NCBI RefSeq assembly: GCF_032854445.1
Contig: NC_088295.1
Location: 38,429,385 to 38,493,384 of the forward strand
Direction: 5' to 3'
DNA: 64,000 nucleotides
Source: Liolophura sinensis
Taxonomy: Eukaryota > Mollusca > Polyplacophora > Chitonida > Chitonidae
In this document: one piece after another, positions 1-12,269 of the stretch
Position numbering within the stretch: position 1 is the first letter of the stretch
Layout of the letters: each line of letters starts with the position of its first letter
The notes under the pieces: model-generated
What the model was told of the DNA's origin: nothing
What the model saw: only the letters and a program-made list of their open reading frames with translations
Databases searched by the model: none
Position numbers and translations under genes: made by a program

Positions 1-1259
1 ATGTCACATGAAACAGACGGTAATATAACAAACGTATCAAAGAAGTAGTATATAGTATATGAACGGAAAATTCCATTTCCATCTATCGGCAATCGCCATC
101 TTTTTCGTTGTTTAAATTATTCCAACTCACAAAATGTGTAACAGTATTTTTGCTTGTTAATAAACTTTCTATGTTAAACTGCTTCCAAGACACGGTAAAG
201 CCTAAGACCACACAAAAGCTGTGCAACATTCCTCAGTGATTAAATTAGATTGAACGCGCCATGTTTCACCTATAATACTTCATTTACCATCACAAACGTA
301 CAAGAAACACATAGTCAAAGAGTTGACGAGCACTAATGACAAGTGCTACTGAACCGTTATTCTTTTATATTTCATATACGTTTCAAACGCTAACAGGGAA
401 TATTTTACAGTAAATGAACAAGGATAAGCTGTGTTATCCAACACGACAGAGGAACACCAGAGCCGTTCATCGCTGAACGCCAAAAGCGTGCATTCAAGAG
501 ATCGTAATAACTACTCCCGGGAGTAAATTGGTCAGACGTTGTGGTATTGATTGTATACAAAGCCTTGACGCCGGTTAGTATTGAATTTCTGCCACACTGT
601 GACAAGCCTTGTATTAAACAAGAACTTTTTCCTGGCAAAAGAATAAGTTAAACTCTTTTCCACTTCCCAGTAGACTCTTTGATCAAAGTAAATGCGTGTG
701 TCTAGAATAAATCGCAGCACCTGTAAAATAGATGACAGTCGGCTAAACGGATGAGTGAAAAAGCAAAACCCCTTGACAATTCTTCTTCTGAATTCTCTAT
801 TTACCACTTATTCAAAGAGCTTCCGTGACAATATTCCGTAAGAACATTTTTATACTTATATGTGATATTTCCCCATGAATTGGCCCCTTTTCTTACGACG
901 ACCTTTGTAGTCTTAGTCAAAAGAACCTAATTTTGAACTGGTCAAATTATATCGTCTGTTAGCACGCTGGTTCCATTATCCGTAAAACTAAGCTCCTGTG
1001 AGAACTCGTAGCGCCACGCGACTTGTCTGGTAAATCCTTCAAATCTAAGACTTACCGTGAATTATTGAAGCGTTCTCGGGAAGCAGACTGTGTCACACAC
1101 ACACGGCTTGGTGTCGTTGTAATGAGCTAGAATACCCTCGTCCTTAACAATGGATTGGTGTAAATATGTTTTCTAATGAGAAATTCATTTGTGAACACTA
1201 TATCTATTATCCCATTCCAAAATGGCTTTCATTCTGTCATGACAGGACATTACGTTGTG
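1..1259. other. Non-coding left edge, no gene seen
   Basis: AT-rich sequence without a convincing exon. A minus-strand open stretch near 532-807 has no ATG start, no recognisable domain and no flanking splice context, so I do not call it. The only structure I see is the block at 355-520, which resembles sequence beyond the minisatellite (listed separately). Confidence 0.6.
355..520 (+). repeat. Diverged direct duplicate, left copy (pairs with 2840-3015)
   Basis: This block and 2840-3015 share order and wording in direct orientation. Both contain the core GGAATATTTTACA, a variant of GAACCGCTTATCGC, and an ending near TACTC, with many substitutions (perhaps two thirds identity by eye). The pair brackets the minisatellite at 1260-2627, so the satellite may have grown between two copies of an older dispersed element. 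The element is not identified. Confidence 0.5.
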
Positions 1260-2627
1260 CTTGCCAACTAATTCACCTGTTGCTGTCCCTGAATGATGTC
1301 GTATAGAACCATGTGTTTAACTGATTCGCCTGTTGCTGTCCCTGGATGATGTCGTATAGAGCCATTTGTTTAACTGATTCACCTGTTACTGTTTCGGACT
1401 GATGTCGTATAGAGCCATGTGTTTAACTGATTCCCCTGTTTCTCTTCCGGACTGATGTCGTATAGAGCCATGTGTTTAACTGATTCCCTTGTTACTGTTC
1501 CGGACTAATGTCGTATAGAGCTATGTGTTTAACTGATGTACCTGTTACTGTTTCGAACTAATGTCGTATAGAGCCATGTGTTCAACCGATTCCCCTGTTG
1601 TTGTTCCGGACTGATGACGTATAGAGTCATGTGTTTAACTGATTCCCTTGTTACTGTTCCGGACTGATGACGTATAGTCATGTGTTTAACTGATTCACCT
1701 GTTACTGTTTCGGACTGATGTCATATAGAGCCATGTGTTTAACTGATTCCCCTGTTACTGTTTTGGACTGATGTACCTGTTACTGTTTCGGACTAATGTC
1801 GTATAGAGCCATGTGTTCAACCAATTCCCCTGTTGTTGTTCCGGACTGATGACGTATAGAGTCATGTGTTTAACTGAGTCACCTGTTACTGTTTCGGACT
1901 GATGTCATATAGAGCCATGTGTTTAACTGATTCCCCTGTTGTTGTTCCGGACTGATGACGTATAGAGTCATGTGTTTCACCTGAGTCACCTGTTACTGTT
2001 TCGGACTGATGTCATATAGAGCCATGTGTTTAACTGATGTACCTGTTACTGTTTCGGACTAATGTCGTATAGAGCCATGTGTTTAACTGATGTACCTGTT
2101 ACTGTTTCGGACTAATGTCGTATAGAGCCATGTGTTCAACCGATTCCCCTGTTGTTGTTCCGGACTGATGACGTATAGAGTCATGTGTTTAACTGATTCC
2201 CTTGTTACTGTTCCGGACTGATGACGTATAGAGTCATGTGTTTAACTGATTCACCTGTTACTGTTTCGGACTGATGCCATATAGAGCCATGTGTTTAACT
2301 GATTCACCTGTTACTGTTTTGGACTGATGACGTATAGAGCCATGTGTTTAACTGATGTACCTGTTACTGTTCCGGACTAATGTCGTATAGAGCCATGTGT
2401 TCAACCGATTCCCCTGTTGTTGTTCCGGACTGATGACGTATAGAGTCATGTGTTTCACCTGAGTCACCTGTTACTGTTCCGGACTGATGTCATATAGAGC
2501 CATGTGTTTAAATGATTTCCCTGTTGTTGTTCCGGACTGATGACGTATAGAGCCATGTGTTTAACTGAGTCACCTGTTACTGTTTCGGACTGATGTCATA
2601 TAGAGCCATGTGTTAAACTGATGCAGT
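1260..2627. repeat. 53-bp minisatellite with higher-order structure
   Basis: About 26 tandem monomers of 53 bp. Each carries GTATAGAGCCATGTGTTTAA followed by a variable ACTGATTC segment, CCTGTTACTG and CGGACTGATG. Monomers fall into variants (GTCGTATAGAGCC versus GACGTATAGAGTC; TTAACTGA versus TCAACCGA) that recur in a fixed order at roughly 1535-1640, 1775-1870, 2090-2190 and 2345-2450. That order indicates amplification of multi-monomer blocks. A 53-bp period is not a multiple of three and no frame stays open, so it is not coding. It is not a CRISPR array: there are no unique spacers. Confidence 0.95.
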
Positions 2628-2771
2628 GTGTAGAATGTTCTGAATGATAACATATTCAACAAGCGGCTACATAGGATATGGTTTCTTATCTCAAGCCACC
2701 TGTCAAGTCACCTATCTTAATAGTTTCCTGTACATACAGAAAGTAACGCTGGTGCTTATCATTTAAAGGCA

Positions 2772-2812
2772 GGGAGGGCGGGGGTGGTGGGGAGGGTGGG
2801 GAAGGTGGGGGT
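2772..2812 (+). other. G-rich tract with quadruplex potential
   Basis: Seven runs of three to five G separated by one to four bases lie within about 40 bp, just downstream of the minisatellite. The pattern meets the usual G-quadruplex sequence rule on the plus strand. Function unknown; it could simply be a decayed simple repeat. Confidence 0.6.
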
Positions 2813-2839
2813 GCTACAATTGACAGTTGCTACACATCC

Positions 2840-3015
2840 GTCGTTTTCCTCTTATATTTTTCATGTCAATTTTAATCTCCCAAGAGGAATATTTTACAAT
2901 AAATGGATAACGATAAAATGTATCGTACAACTGTGTAATAGTGCACAAGAACCGCTTATCGCCGGACTCTCAAAGAGTGTGTTCAAGGTGAGATAATATC
3001 TACTCGGTGGGACAT
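2840..3015 (+). repeat. Diverged direct duplicate, right copy (pairs with 355-520)
   Basis: Right-hand partner of the block at 355-520; see that entry for shared motifs. It lies 200 bp after the minisatellite ends. Confidence 0.5.
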
Positions 3016-6000
3016 TTGCATTTATAGATTGCAGGAAGATGCCTCAAAGATGCAAACAATATTTTAGGGGGGTAAATTCAATGTCCCTCTCAGGGTTAAG
3101 CGAAATTAAACAAAACTAGTGCAAGAGTAGTGCAATAAAAATATACACATCAGTTTAAAGAATGATGCAGTTTGATGGAAAATTCTTGAAATTTAGAAAT
3201 ACGTCAATCTTGTAAAACGTAGATTAGGACACCAGTAACAAATTTAACACCTTCGAGAGCTTTTGATTTTATTGGTTTATAAACTTTACATATTGTTTAG
3301 AAGTGTCGAGGTATATAATTATTCATGTTTATATGTATGTATATATATATGTAAACCAACAAGTCTTGAAATAAGAAATTAACAGCATTACACATTACTT
3401 TAAATTTTCAAAATATAGATATTAAAAATATCAGTATTATTTGATCGCAAACAGATGGACAGCTTGCGTAAAGATTGGTTTCTCTATGTTATTATGTGCT
3501 CTGATAAGTTTCAAGGTTACCGCATGCATCCAATATCTATGAAAACAACATTAGTCAATATAGATCTAATAGATGAAGCGAGTAATTGTATAAGCACTTA
3601 TGAGTGCTATGGCGACCCAAAATGCTGCAATGTGCATTATAGTTCAAAATGGCGTTTTAGGTGACACTTATGTTTATATCAATCAATGCAAGGTTTCCTA
3701 GAACGTCGAACCTTGCTTACTTACTGACTCAATTCAGATGTGAGCGTAGTCAAAAATCGAAGGCCGCACAAAAGGTCTCAAAATGCACAAAGGAGCAAAA
3801 TTCTAGAATTCGTATCTGTTCATCCTTAACTTATAATTAGTCATAAGTACCGGGGCGAATCCACACTGCCCAACAAAATGACACATTGTGCCAATCATAA
3901 TCACAGTTTTGATACAAATACAATTGGATGTGCCATACGTTGGTTAGAAATGTTTAAGATTTTCAGTTTCGTCGTAACGTCTCTGTTGCTTAACCGGAGA
4001 GTGGAATGAAACATTGCAATGGGAATGTATGCCGAGATATTGGGCGTGTGGGATCCGTCAAGGCAGTGGGTTAAACCACGTCATTGTACCTTTGCCTTGC
4101 CAAGCTATACAGGTGTGTTCGCTCAAAAGCACACATCGTTTCAATAAACTATTTATCACACGAATACACGGGCTTGTGTTCCAAACGTATTCTAATTTAC
4201 TGTCGTACTGGGCTACCTCTATCTGCGAGTATTCAACAGCACGGAAGTTTATGCATCAATAATAGGTCACGCGAACATGTCTCATGAGCAGAAACAAGAA
4301 CAGAGTAAGGTTTTATAGACGCCGCCTCATCTTTGTAAATCATTCGACCGTCGTGTCAGGAAACAGGCTACAGCAATAACTGTGTACTATCATTCTGTCT
4401 GGAACCGGAAAGAACCCACGATTGATGCCACAAAGCGGGGGTTTTATTAGCAGACGTCAAACATACAGAAACAATGTTAATGGCACTCGCATGCACCCGC
4501 AGTACATCGATTACCACTTTATTACGCCACTCCATTCTGACAAAAGGGCCAGGGACGAAATCCATTTTCTTCGGCGTAGTGTATGGGTTAGACGCTTTTA
4601 CACAACTTACATCTATATATTTATTGAATTATTAATTTAATATTTTCTTTTCTTTTACTGGAGTTTTATATCCAAGTCAATATGTCCAACAACCGCTCTT
4701 CGCTGGACATCTGACAGACTTACTGAGGTACTATGTAGACCCAACTCGAACAGGGGGACATCCTGCCAGCGGTATTAGGATCTGTACGGTGATCTGGGTA
4801 TATAGCGCTGGTCATGAACAACTCATGATAAACGTCACTCAATGGCCATAAAACTCCATGTCCAGACTGGAGCGGCAAAGGCAGCAGGAACTGGATTACA
4901 CTGTCTGATATCATCGGTTGGCAGCATATTGTCTGTTGCGAGATTTATGCTGACTACATGTCCACGCAGAATATCAAATACATTATTTAAGTGTGATATC
5001 TGATACGGCTTTTCGAATGTTTTGGTGGCAGTTTCGATTGAACAAGTCGGGTGTAGTTGTGGTGTACCAGCTTTATACATGATCCAAGGGAAACAACTTT
5101 CCATGCGCAAGGAGAAATGTGAAGACACGAGTGGTCCTTATCGGTTCATTTAGTATTACAATGAGAATCTTACTTGGATGCCGAAATTGCTTTTTGCCCC
5201 GGTTGTTTACAATCCATTTTGGCAAACTTTTCTTGATGAAAACAAAGCATTTTGATTGATTTATTTAGTTAGTTATTTGATTCTTAACTGTTTAATGTCA
5301 TATTCCATTTCTTTCACTTTGATATACGATGGGGGTCAGTTTTATAGGTGGAGAAGCAGGAGTGCCCGTAATAAACCACCCAGCCTCAACTATTTAAAGG
5401 TGAATGTGGCAAAATACAACGTGTTTCAACGGACTCTAGACGGCACAGACAGCCACATAAACGTCGACGGCCGCTTGTAGTCTCCAAACAACAGTGAGAC
5501 AGCGTGAATCCCGAAATTCCCTGACCCAAGCCGACTGGGTAGACTCCCCACATACATTGCAGATACAATGTAGTCACCCTTTGGTGTCATTCTTTTGTTA
5601 ACTTTGGGAAGGTTAATCATTTTATTACCTATTGGCGTATGTTCATCAAAATGTGATTCAATGACAGTCAAAAGCCTAATTCACACGGTGTGAGGATCGA
5701 ATGTTAGTGCATGTGCTGTTTTCATTCGCGATTCGGTGAGTTGACTCCATAATCGCACTGATTGGTGTGACTGTGGTGTATGTGGCATGGTGTTCCACTG
5801 AGGACCCCTTCTTCTGGGGAAACAATGTTAAAAGTGACGTTAAATTATGAGCAAACGCCCTGAGGTAAGCTAAATTTTGACAAAGAGCAAACTTCAGCCG
5901 TGATGCAGATTTCAGTGCTTTCAATGAATATTTAATTCGTGTATTCGCTTCCGTGCTTGCCATTAAATAACATGAAACCTGATATGGACAAGAATTCTAA

Positions 6001-7498
6001 AAGATGTATGCACATTGGGCCTTCGGTGTGGTTTTACATGTAAATGTATCCAAACAATTCAAGAGAAGTAACTCCAAGATATGTCAGGTTGATATTCATC
6101 AGGATTATTCCCCTTGCAATTCACTGCAATGTCACAGATTTGTTCAGTTCACGCCTGATGCCAGAAGAGTTTAAAAAATCAATTTAATTCATGTATTTCA
6201 AATTTTCACGCACACAGGAAACATTGGAAATACTGCTTAACTCTTAGTATTGTCACAAGTCCTCGCCGGACGACATTTCCAGGCAGTTCTTCAAGATTAC
6301 ATGTACAATACAACCAGTTGTTGAACATATCATCTTGCCGGAAGGGACTTGGATAAACTGTCATCGCAAAGCTTTCTTCTGAGCTACCCGTCTTGAAATG
6401 GGAGAAGGCATGAGAATAATTGATGGTGTTAGCCGACAGGTTGCATGGCCTGACGCTAACAGAGTGTTATCATTCTGGTTGTCTGGGTAATGTATCTGGG
6501 TAAAGAGAAAATATGGTAAGAATCGAAAGGTATAAACTGGATTTGAAAGAGAGACTGTCACGTAGTATTTGCAATGACCCTATGATAAAAGGCTGCAAAA
6601 AAAGAATTGTAATTTTCAGCTGTTGTCGCTGTTGTACTGTTCATGTGCCTTATTAGGATATATTGTTGTAAATTTTATGTATACATCTGCCCTATTGTAG
6701 TGAAGATACAGTGTTATTTGAATGGGAGAGGGCAGCATGTTATTTCTGCGTTATGATAAGAGTTTAAACCTATAGGTTACAGTTTCCATCATTCAGAAAT
6801 CTGAATAAAGAAAATTACTGATGGGAGATCAAATCTACGAACACACATGGGCCAGGTTAAGGGCGACAATTTGATGTAGGCCGCACCGCTCTAGCATTTA
6901 TTGCTTTCATTATACAGCGCAAAAAGTGATTTCTTAAAAACGGCGGATATCCGAAAATAAAGTGTACGGCACTCGATGCAACTTATAGCATTAAGACAAG
7001 GTTCATTGAACTTGGCATAGCAAACTAAATACAAAAGGGTCTGTCTAGGAGTTTACGCATCTTAATTTGCACAAGCTAACCAAACACTTTTTACGAAGTA
7101 AGTGGGCCTATACACTGAGTGAAAAGGCGATTTTCATATAATAGTATGAAAAAAATGCGCAATATGTACGCCTGCAATAGGACCGTGCAGCTACATAGTA
7201 CATCCTCTTGATTACAATACAAGCCACATGACGCAAGCCACATCAATTTTGCTATAAACAAAGAAGAAAAGAAAGAAAATGTTCGTGTTATAACGCAAAG
7301 GAATTGGAAAACTGAAAACGTTTGTCGCAAAATCTTTTGTTCTGATATATGTCAGCATAAGCATGTATAGAAAGTCAACGAAATGGCATGCTTTAGGATA
7401 TATTAGTAACCACCAGATATAAAACTAAAACGGATATGGCCATTTTAACAGTAGTTAAGTGTCTTGGATCACGTAAGTGATATAAAAAAATTAAGCAC
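3016..7498. other. Non-coding stretch, no gene seen
   Basis: Nothing supportable as a gene. It holds a short TATG/TA microsatellite near 3330-3356 and scattered frames below 100 codons that lack domains or splice context. No similarity to the downstream array was noticed. Confidence 0.55.
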
Positions 7499-7749
7499 GG
7501 TATTGTCATAAAGTGGCCAAAAACAGTTCAAGGTGTGAAGTGTCCCGAAGTCCGAAATCATATGACCATCAATCTAAAGTTTTCCCCGCTTGAACTGTGT
7601 TTGTGATATATGGAATGGAAGTATGGTATTGTCATAAAGTGGCCAAAAACAGTTCAAGGTATGAAGTGTCCCGAAGTCCGAAATCATATGACTATCAATC
7701 TAAAGTTTTTCCCGCTTGAACTGTCGTTGTGATATATGGAATGGAGGTA
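7499..7749. repeat. Two-copy 126-bp tandem duplication
   Basis: Positions 7499-7624 and 7625-7749 are nearly identical, with only a handful of substitutions and one base of length change, so this duplication is young compared with the other repeats in the left flank. Each copy contains ACAGTTCAAG and, about 50 bp later, its complement CTTGAACTGT, so each copy could form a stem. A G-rich run follows, including eleven G at 7770-7780. Confidence 0.93.
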
Positions 7750-9550
7750 GGGGAGGTGGGGATTGCGATGGGGGGGGGGGAGGTCATTGCCCGCCTAAAA
7801 GTGGATCCAAGTCGTGTGCTCTGCTGTTCTGTCTTCTTTGAAATTCATCGCATTTTCTATTTGAGGCAAAACATATTCCCCAATGCCCTAACCGACAGCA
7901 TGGTATGTAATCCTTTTTCACTTCGTCATTCAGCATGTCGGGATTCCAACGGAGAATACTTCGCCTTATCTTTTGTACACGTCATCCGCGTGGGAGTGGG
8001 ATAAGGATTACAAAGTGACAGCTAAAGCCACACCCTCAGCCTTAACTTATCCCAGCTTAATATAAGCTGACTCCACCAGCACGCACTCACCGGCTTTGCT
8101 AAAAGTACACTGTTGTTGAAGAGAACATGCCCTAGATCGGTTTAGCTGAGACATTCATTTTGGGTACAACAGACACAAGTGACTTATGAACGGACACTTT
8201 AGGACTTCAAACAATTGCATGGTATTGTTGGCGATTAACATGTCATAACTGCATTTGAACATCAGTTTCTCTAACGATTTTTCAATATATAGGAAAGACT
8301 TTAACGCACATTATATGTGTGCATGAAGACACTGTACCATGTCCTATATGCATGCTGCACCTAAAGAAATCACAATGGCGTATCCCAAGGATCTAAAGTT
8401 TTCGAAACTGTAACAGAGCAGTGCTGTGCCTTAAAGTGCTGCCTCGATGCTGGAGATGTGATACCACGCGGGCCATGTGGGCATTCTCTCCTCAACACCC
8501 TGTCATCACATCGCGCTATGCAGACATAGCTAGGCAGCACGACCATCTAGTGAGACCGTAGAGGCATAATGCTTCGATTGAAGGCTGAATAGGTTTCCAT
8601 ACTTTCCCCTATAAGTTATAACGCGAGGTGTCTATGGCGTATAGGCCTTCTCAGACGCTGCCGGCACAAAATGAGACCAATTTTAATCCCGATGGAATTG
8701 CTTGACTGACAAAATTGTACTGCAGCCTGATAACTTGGAATAGTAAGGTTCAGAACTGATTATGATCGACTCTCAGAAATTAATCAACGAACAAACGATA
8801 TGTTATTGACTCCTGTGACAATTCCTTTCATCTTATGAGGGCGAACAGCTGGAGTCAGAAAAGAGTTTGTCTTACAGTCACTATGGAACCTTCCTCCTCT
8901 CAGAGGAAACCAGGGCTCAGAATGGGTGACGAGGTCCAGCGTAGTCTCCGCCAGCTGCAAGGTTAGAGTGATTAATCGATACAGTCATCGACAGGTATCA
9001 TACTATATTGGATTACTCCATATTCTATAAAAGCAGAAGTCATCTTGCATCACCAAATCTTATGGTGGCGGGCCGATTCTGCAATGTTGAGGTAATTTCC
9101 TTTTAATCACTCCGACACATGAGATAAACAGTTCAGTCAATGTATCGGACAGGGGATTGTCGAGATGTCTGTGCCGTCATTGGGCTCAGGCCGCTGATGG
9201 AAACAACACCAACAGCGTTTAGATGTCTTACACGCATTTTGTAGGACATTGCGTGCCTTTAATACTTATCGATACATATACTTATGGCAATATATCGAAA
9301 GTCCTGTAATGGCTTTCAAATATCTAGCGCTCAACACATGTACGTCCTATGTGTTGTAAAGTGTGTCACTGTAATTTTCTTCCATATATGGTTTTGAATG
9401 CTTTTATTCAGTTAAAAACAAAGCGCATCTGAGGGACATATTTTGACATGACCATTATTGTTGACAAGTGTTACACATGTATGAATGTATAACGAACGCG
9501 GCTTGAAACTGCTGCATAAAAACGCACCTTCAAATGAGTCAAATGAGTCA
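7750..9550. other. Non-coding stretch, no gene seen
   Basis: No convincing exon. A GTGCCT-type inverted pair near 8436-8540 and an AT-rich TAATATAAG motif near 8060 were noticed but are too weak to call as an RNA gene or promoter. Confidence 0.5.
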
Positions 9551-9739
9551 AAAGTCCAGCTCATTCTGGCCTCCTCTCCGGCGGTACGTGGGAATGATTT
9601 CCAGCAGCCTGCGGATGGTCATGGGTTTCCGCCGGGCTCTGCCTGGCTTCCAACCACCATAATGCTGGCCGCCGTCATATAAGTGAAATATTCTTCAGTA
9701 CGGCATAAAAAACACCGTGAAATCAAAAAAATAAATAAC
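9551..9739 (+). mobile_element. SINE family A, 5'-truncated copy
   Basis: Starts inside the body (AAGTCCAGCTCATTCTGGCC) and runs through TCTCCGGCGGTACGTGGGAA, CCTGCGGATGGTCATGGGTT and CATAATGCTGGCCGCCGTCA to an A-rich AATAAATAA tail. The tRNA-like head is missing. This body is shared with the copies at 11821, 13341, 28519 and 51145. From memory it matches a SINE very common in mollusc genomes. Non-autonomous; mobilisation would need a LINE reverse transcriptase. Confidence 0.85.
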
Positions 9740-10655
9740 TGTTTTTTTTTTCCTAAACACGGTTTCCTAAACCTTGTTTCATAATAAGGTATGTATCGCT
9801 TGCTCAACTCGACGAAAAGACTCAAACGCACATCTGCGTAAGCCTAATCATATAAGCCTAAATGGGTTCCTTTCTTAATTGATAGGGTGTGTGTTGCCTC
9901 TCAACCGTGGAAGTTTCCGGACAGTACGCTAAGTCAGTGTCTTTAGAGCATGTGCAGAAACGGTCGATCGGTCAGAATCAGGTTTGAAGAGTTTATTTCC
10001 ATGTAAGGGAGTAAAGAAATCCAAATCACCTGTGACCACCATGCGTACAGAAATACTCCGCCCACGTAAGCAATGGCAACCACGTGCGTTGAGGAAGGGA
10101 AGATTTAGTACAGAATAAGTCCAATGAGGACTGCACATTTAACATACCACTACGGCAAGCTAATCGAAACCAAAACGTTCCTTCTTGCTTAAGGATTCTA
10201 TGTAGACATCGCTTTCCATATTAGCAGTTAGAAACGAACCGTAAATGTTACATCGCCAATTAACTACTGTAATTATTCTTGGTTGTGACAACAGGTCAAA
10301 ACATCAAAACCAAGATTTCTCGGCTTGGAAGGACTGAAAATAACTACCTTGTGATTACCACTTTCAGAAGGACTGAACTGATGTAACTCGTGTTAATTCG
10401 ATCATAACCGTATAGGCGAATTAAATGTATCTTTGGCTTAAATCTGTAATTAGTATCCATGTAATTATATTTAAGGCACTTTAAAACATTGCCAACTAGA
10501 GTTGTTGTTTCATCGGCTGTGAATTCATTTAATCAAAAGGTTAGCTTAACCTGAGCTCGTGTTTGACAGTTGCTAGTAATTTATGTTATAAATTCCGTAA
10601 TAAATGAGATATCAAGTTCTATGTACTGAAACTCTTCATGTACATCGACTGAACG
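9740..10655. other. Non-coding stretch; possible 3' untranslated region of the minus-strand candidate
   Basis: No gene of its own. If the minus-strand frame ending at 10656 is real, this side holds its 3' untranslated region. An ATTAAA-type signal reads on the minus strand at 10528-10533, about 125 bases past the stop. Confidence 0.4.
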
Positions 10656-10934
10656 TTATGTGGAAACATATTTTCTCAACACATTGTTAATCTTCTGCCA
10701 TAATAAATCTCCGTCTTTACCGATTTGGACATCGATGTCTCCTGTGTTGTCACTTTTATATATGACAGTCTTAACTTCCACTGTAATTATGTCCCTTGTA
10801 AAATTGAAAATCCTTGTAGCAACATCATCGCTCCTTCGGTTAAATTGCACACCGTTATGCATATCTAACCTACTTGTTGCAGTAATTGCCCCATATTTTA
10901 CCCGTGGTTGGATAAAATGGAAGCAGTTGGACAG
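10656..10934 (-). CDS. Candidate terminal exon of an unidentified protein
   Basis: Read on the minus strand, 92 codons run from just after a CAG acceptor-like site (10935-10937) to TAA at 10656. Composition is unusually protein-like: charged and hydrophobic residues alternate as in beta strands around residues 49-60 and 66-71. A Gly-Lys-Asp-Gly-Asp turn lies at 72-76, a single Trp at 79, and a basic helix-like end follows (Lys81 to Tyr89). I do not recognise a family. The open frame extends further 5' to about 10964, so the exon start is a guess. An ATTAAA signal lies about 125 bases downstream. Codon usage was not computed. Alternatives are a retrotransposon fragment or a chance frame; the fully open antisense frame over the same bases weakens the call. 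Confidence 0.35.
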   Translation of the reverse strand: MSNCFHFIQPRVKYGAITATSRLDMHNGVQFNRRSDDVATRIFNFTRDIITVEVKTVIYKSDNTGDIDVQIGKDGDLLWQKINNVLRKYVST

Positions 10935-11350
10935 CTGAAACACCTGTCCTAAATGGTATGGCATGTATGCCGCTCAGTCGTGATGGGAAGAACAATAGGA
11001 CAGATAAGAGGAAATCCTGCTGCGTGATGTCGTGTCGGTCATATGTACCGTAATATCAGAATTCCTTGTCAGAGTGAAGACATTCGATCAGAAGCCATTC
11101 CTCTTCATGAAATAAATCACTGAGGAGCTCGGCATATCTTGGAAAGATTTGTCAGAGTATAAATCTTCTGACGAAGAGAAACTGGGTCATGCAAGCCGGG
11201 TGTGAACAGATGACCGTTCTTATGTATGGGATTGGCGACACTCTCCTTTTGTGGTTTTGTAGTGGTTTCAATCAACGCGGGGTAATAAAAAAAAAGAATT
11301 ATAGTTTCGCTTAAAATTGAGAGAATAGGTAAAAACGCCCCGTATGCCAT
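10935..11350 (-). pseudogene. Possible frameshifted upstream coding remnant
   Basis: Upstream of the 10656-10934 candidate, two minus-strand frames together give a protein-like stretch. One begins at an ATG at 11350 and closes at 11117. A second frame, overlapping its end, continues with an acidic segment (Leu-Phe-His-Glu-Glu-Glu-Trp), meets an internal TGA, and resumes through the acceptor-like site. One frameshift and one stop would be needed to join them, so if this was coding it is broken, or introns separate the pieces. No family was recognised and no restored protein is proposed. Confidence 0.18.
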
Positions 11351-11820
11351 TTACTTGATAATATTTCTCAAGGCTCGTTATTGCAGTTTAGAGTCGACTT
11401 AAAGCTTTTTATATTATACACATAAACCAGTCCAAAAGACGTAAAAGGGACTGTTTAAATCCGCTGTCACTCACCGTTTGCTTCGGTACAAAGGCGCAAA
11501 TCTCTATATATGATGCTAGATAATGCTCTAATTACAACTGACGGATGTATTATGCAAGGCTGAATGGATTATTAACGATGCATATATTGCAGATAGATGG
11601 AAAATTTCATTACGAAGAGTATTGTGGAAAACCAATGAGCTTCTCTAGACTGGTCCCTCAAAAGATCAATAGAACCATTCCCGAATATATTGTACTGCTC
11701 CTTTTCATAGTGTGTTTAGACACGTGGTAGACACTGTATAAAAGACAGAATCTTTAAACGCCATGCTCAACCAAATTGCGGTGATAATTAATTTAAAGAA
11801 AATTAACTTCACTAGTAGTT

Positions 11821-12018
11821 TTATTTGATCGGTGTTTTACGCCTTAAAAAAATTTCACCCATATACGGAAGGAAACTGGGCAGAACCCGGGCGAACCAAG
11901 GACCATCCGCAGATTGCTTGCAGACCCTCTCACGTTCCGGAGAGGACGTCTGCATGAGCTGGACTTGAACTCACAGCCACCGCATGGGTGAGAGGCTCAC
12001 TAAGTCACGAAGGCCCCA
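11821..12018 (-). mobile_element. SINE family A, near full length
   Basis: On the minus strand this reads as a tRNA-like head with an A-box-like GTGACTTAGTGAG and a B-box-like GAGTTCAAGTCC. The conserved body follows, then a tail GGCGTAAAACACCGATCAAA. About 198 bp. The same insertion occurs at the equivalent point of U3 (28519-28755), so it predates the split of these units. Confidence 0.88.
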
Positions 12019-12269
12019 ATCGTTACTAGTAAGTTACATATATTTTGTGCTATTAGTTTCCGAAAGGTACACGTTTACACCTCACCTCTGTCAGTCCGTC
12101 ACGGATCAGTTTTCAAGACTGTATTTTCTTTGAATCTTTTTTGAAAAGGTGTGGTTATTCTGAATTGAAACTCGGCGGATGACTTCAACCTCCAAGTTCG
12201 ATTTCTGGATAGCTTCGTCCATCTTTATCAAAGTTATGATCTTTTTTATGTTATGGGTTTTATTATAGT

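Noticed and set aside
532-807. 91-codon minus-strand frame
   Set aside because: No ATG start, no domain or splice context; expected by chance at this length.
1260-2627. Regular repeat considered as a CRISPR array
   Set aside because: Monomers are contiguous with no unique spacers, and the context is eukaryotic.
8436-8540. GTGCTGCCT / AGGCAGCAC inverted pair, possible structured RNA or SINE fragment
   Set aside because: Single nine-base stem with a loop of about 85 bases and no boxes or repeats to support it.
10660-10938. Plus-strand 92-codon frame over the minus-strand candidate
   Set aside because: Exact antisense shadow, rich in Leu/Ser with no coherent features; the minus frame has the better composition and signals.
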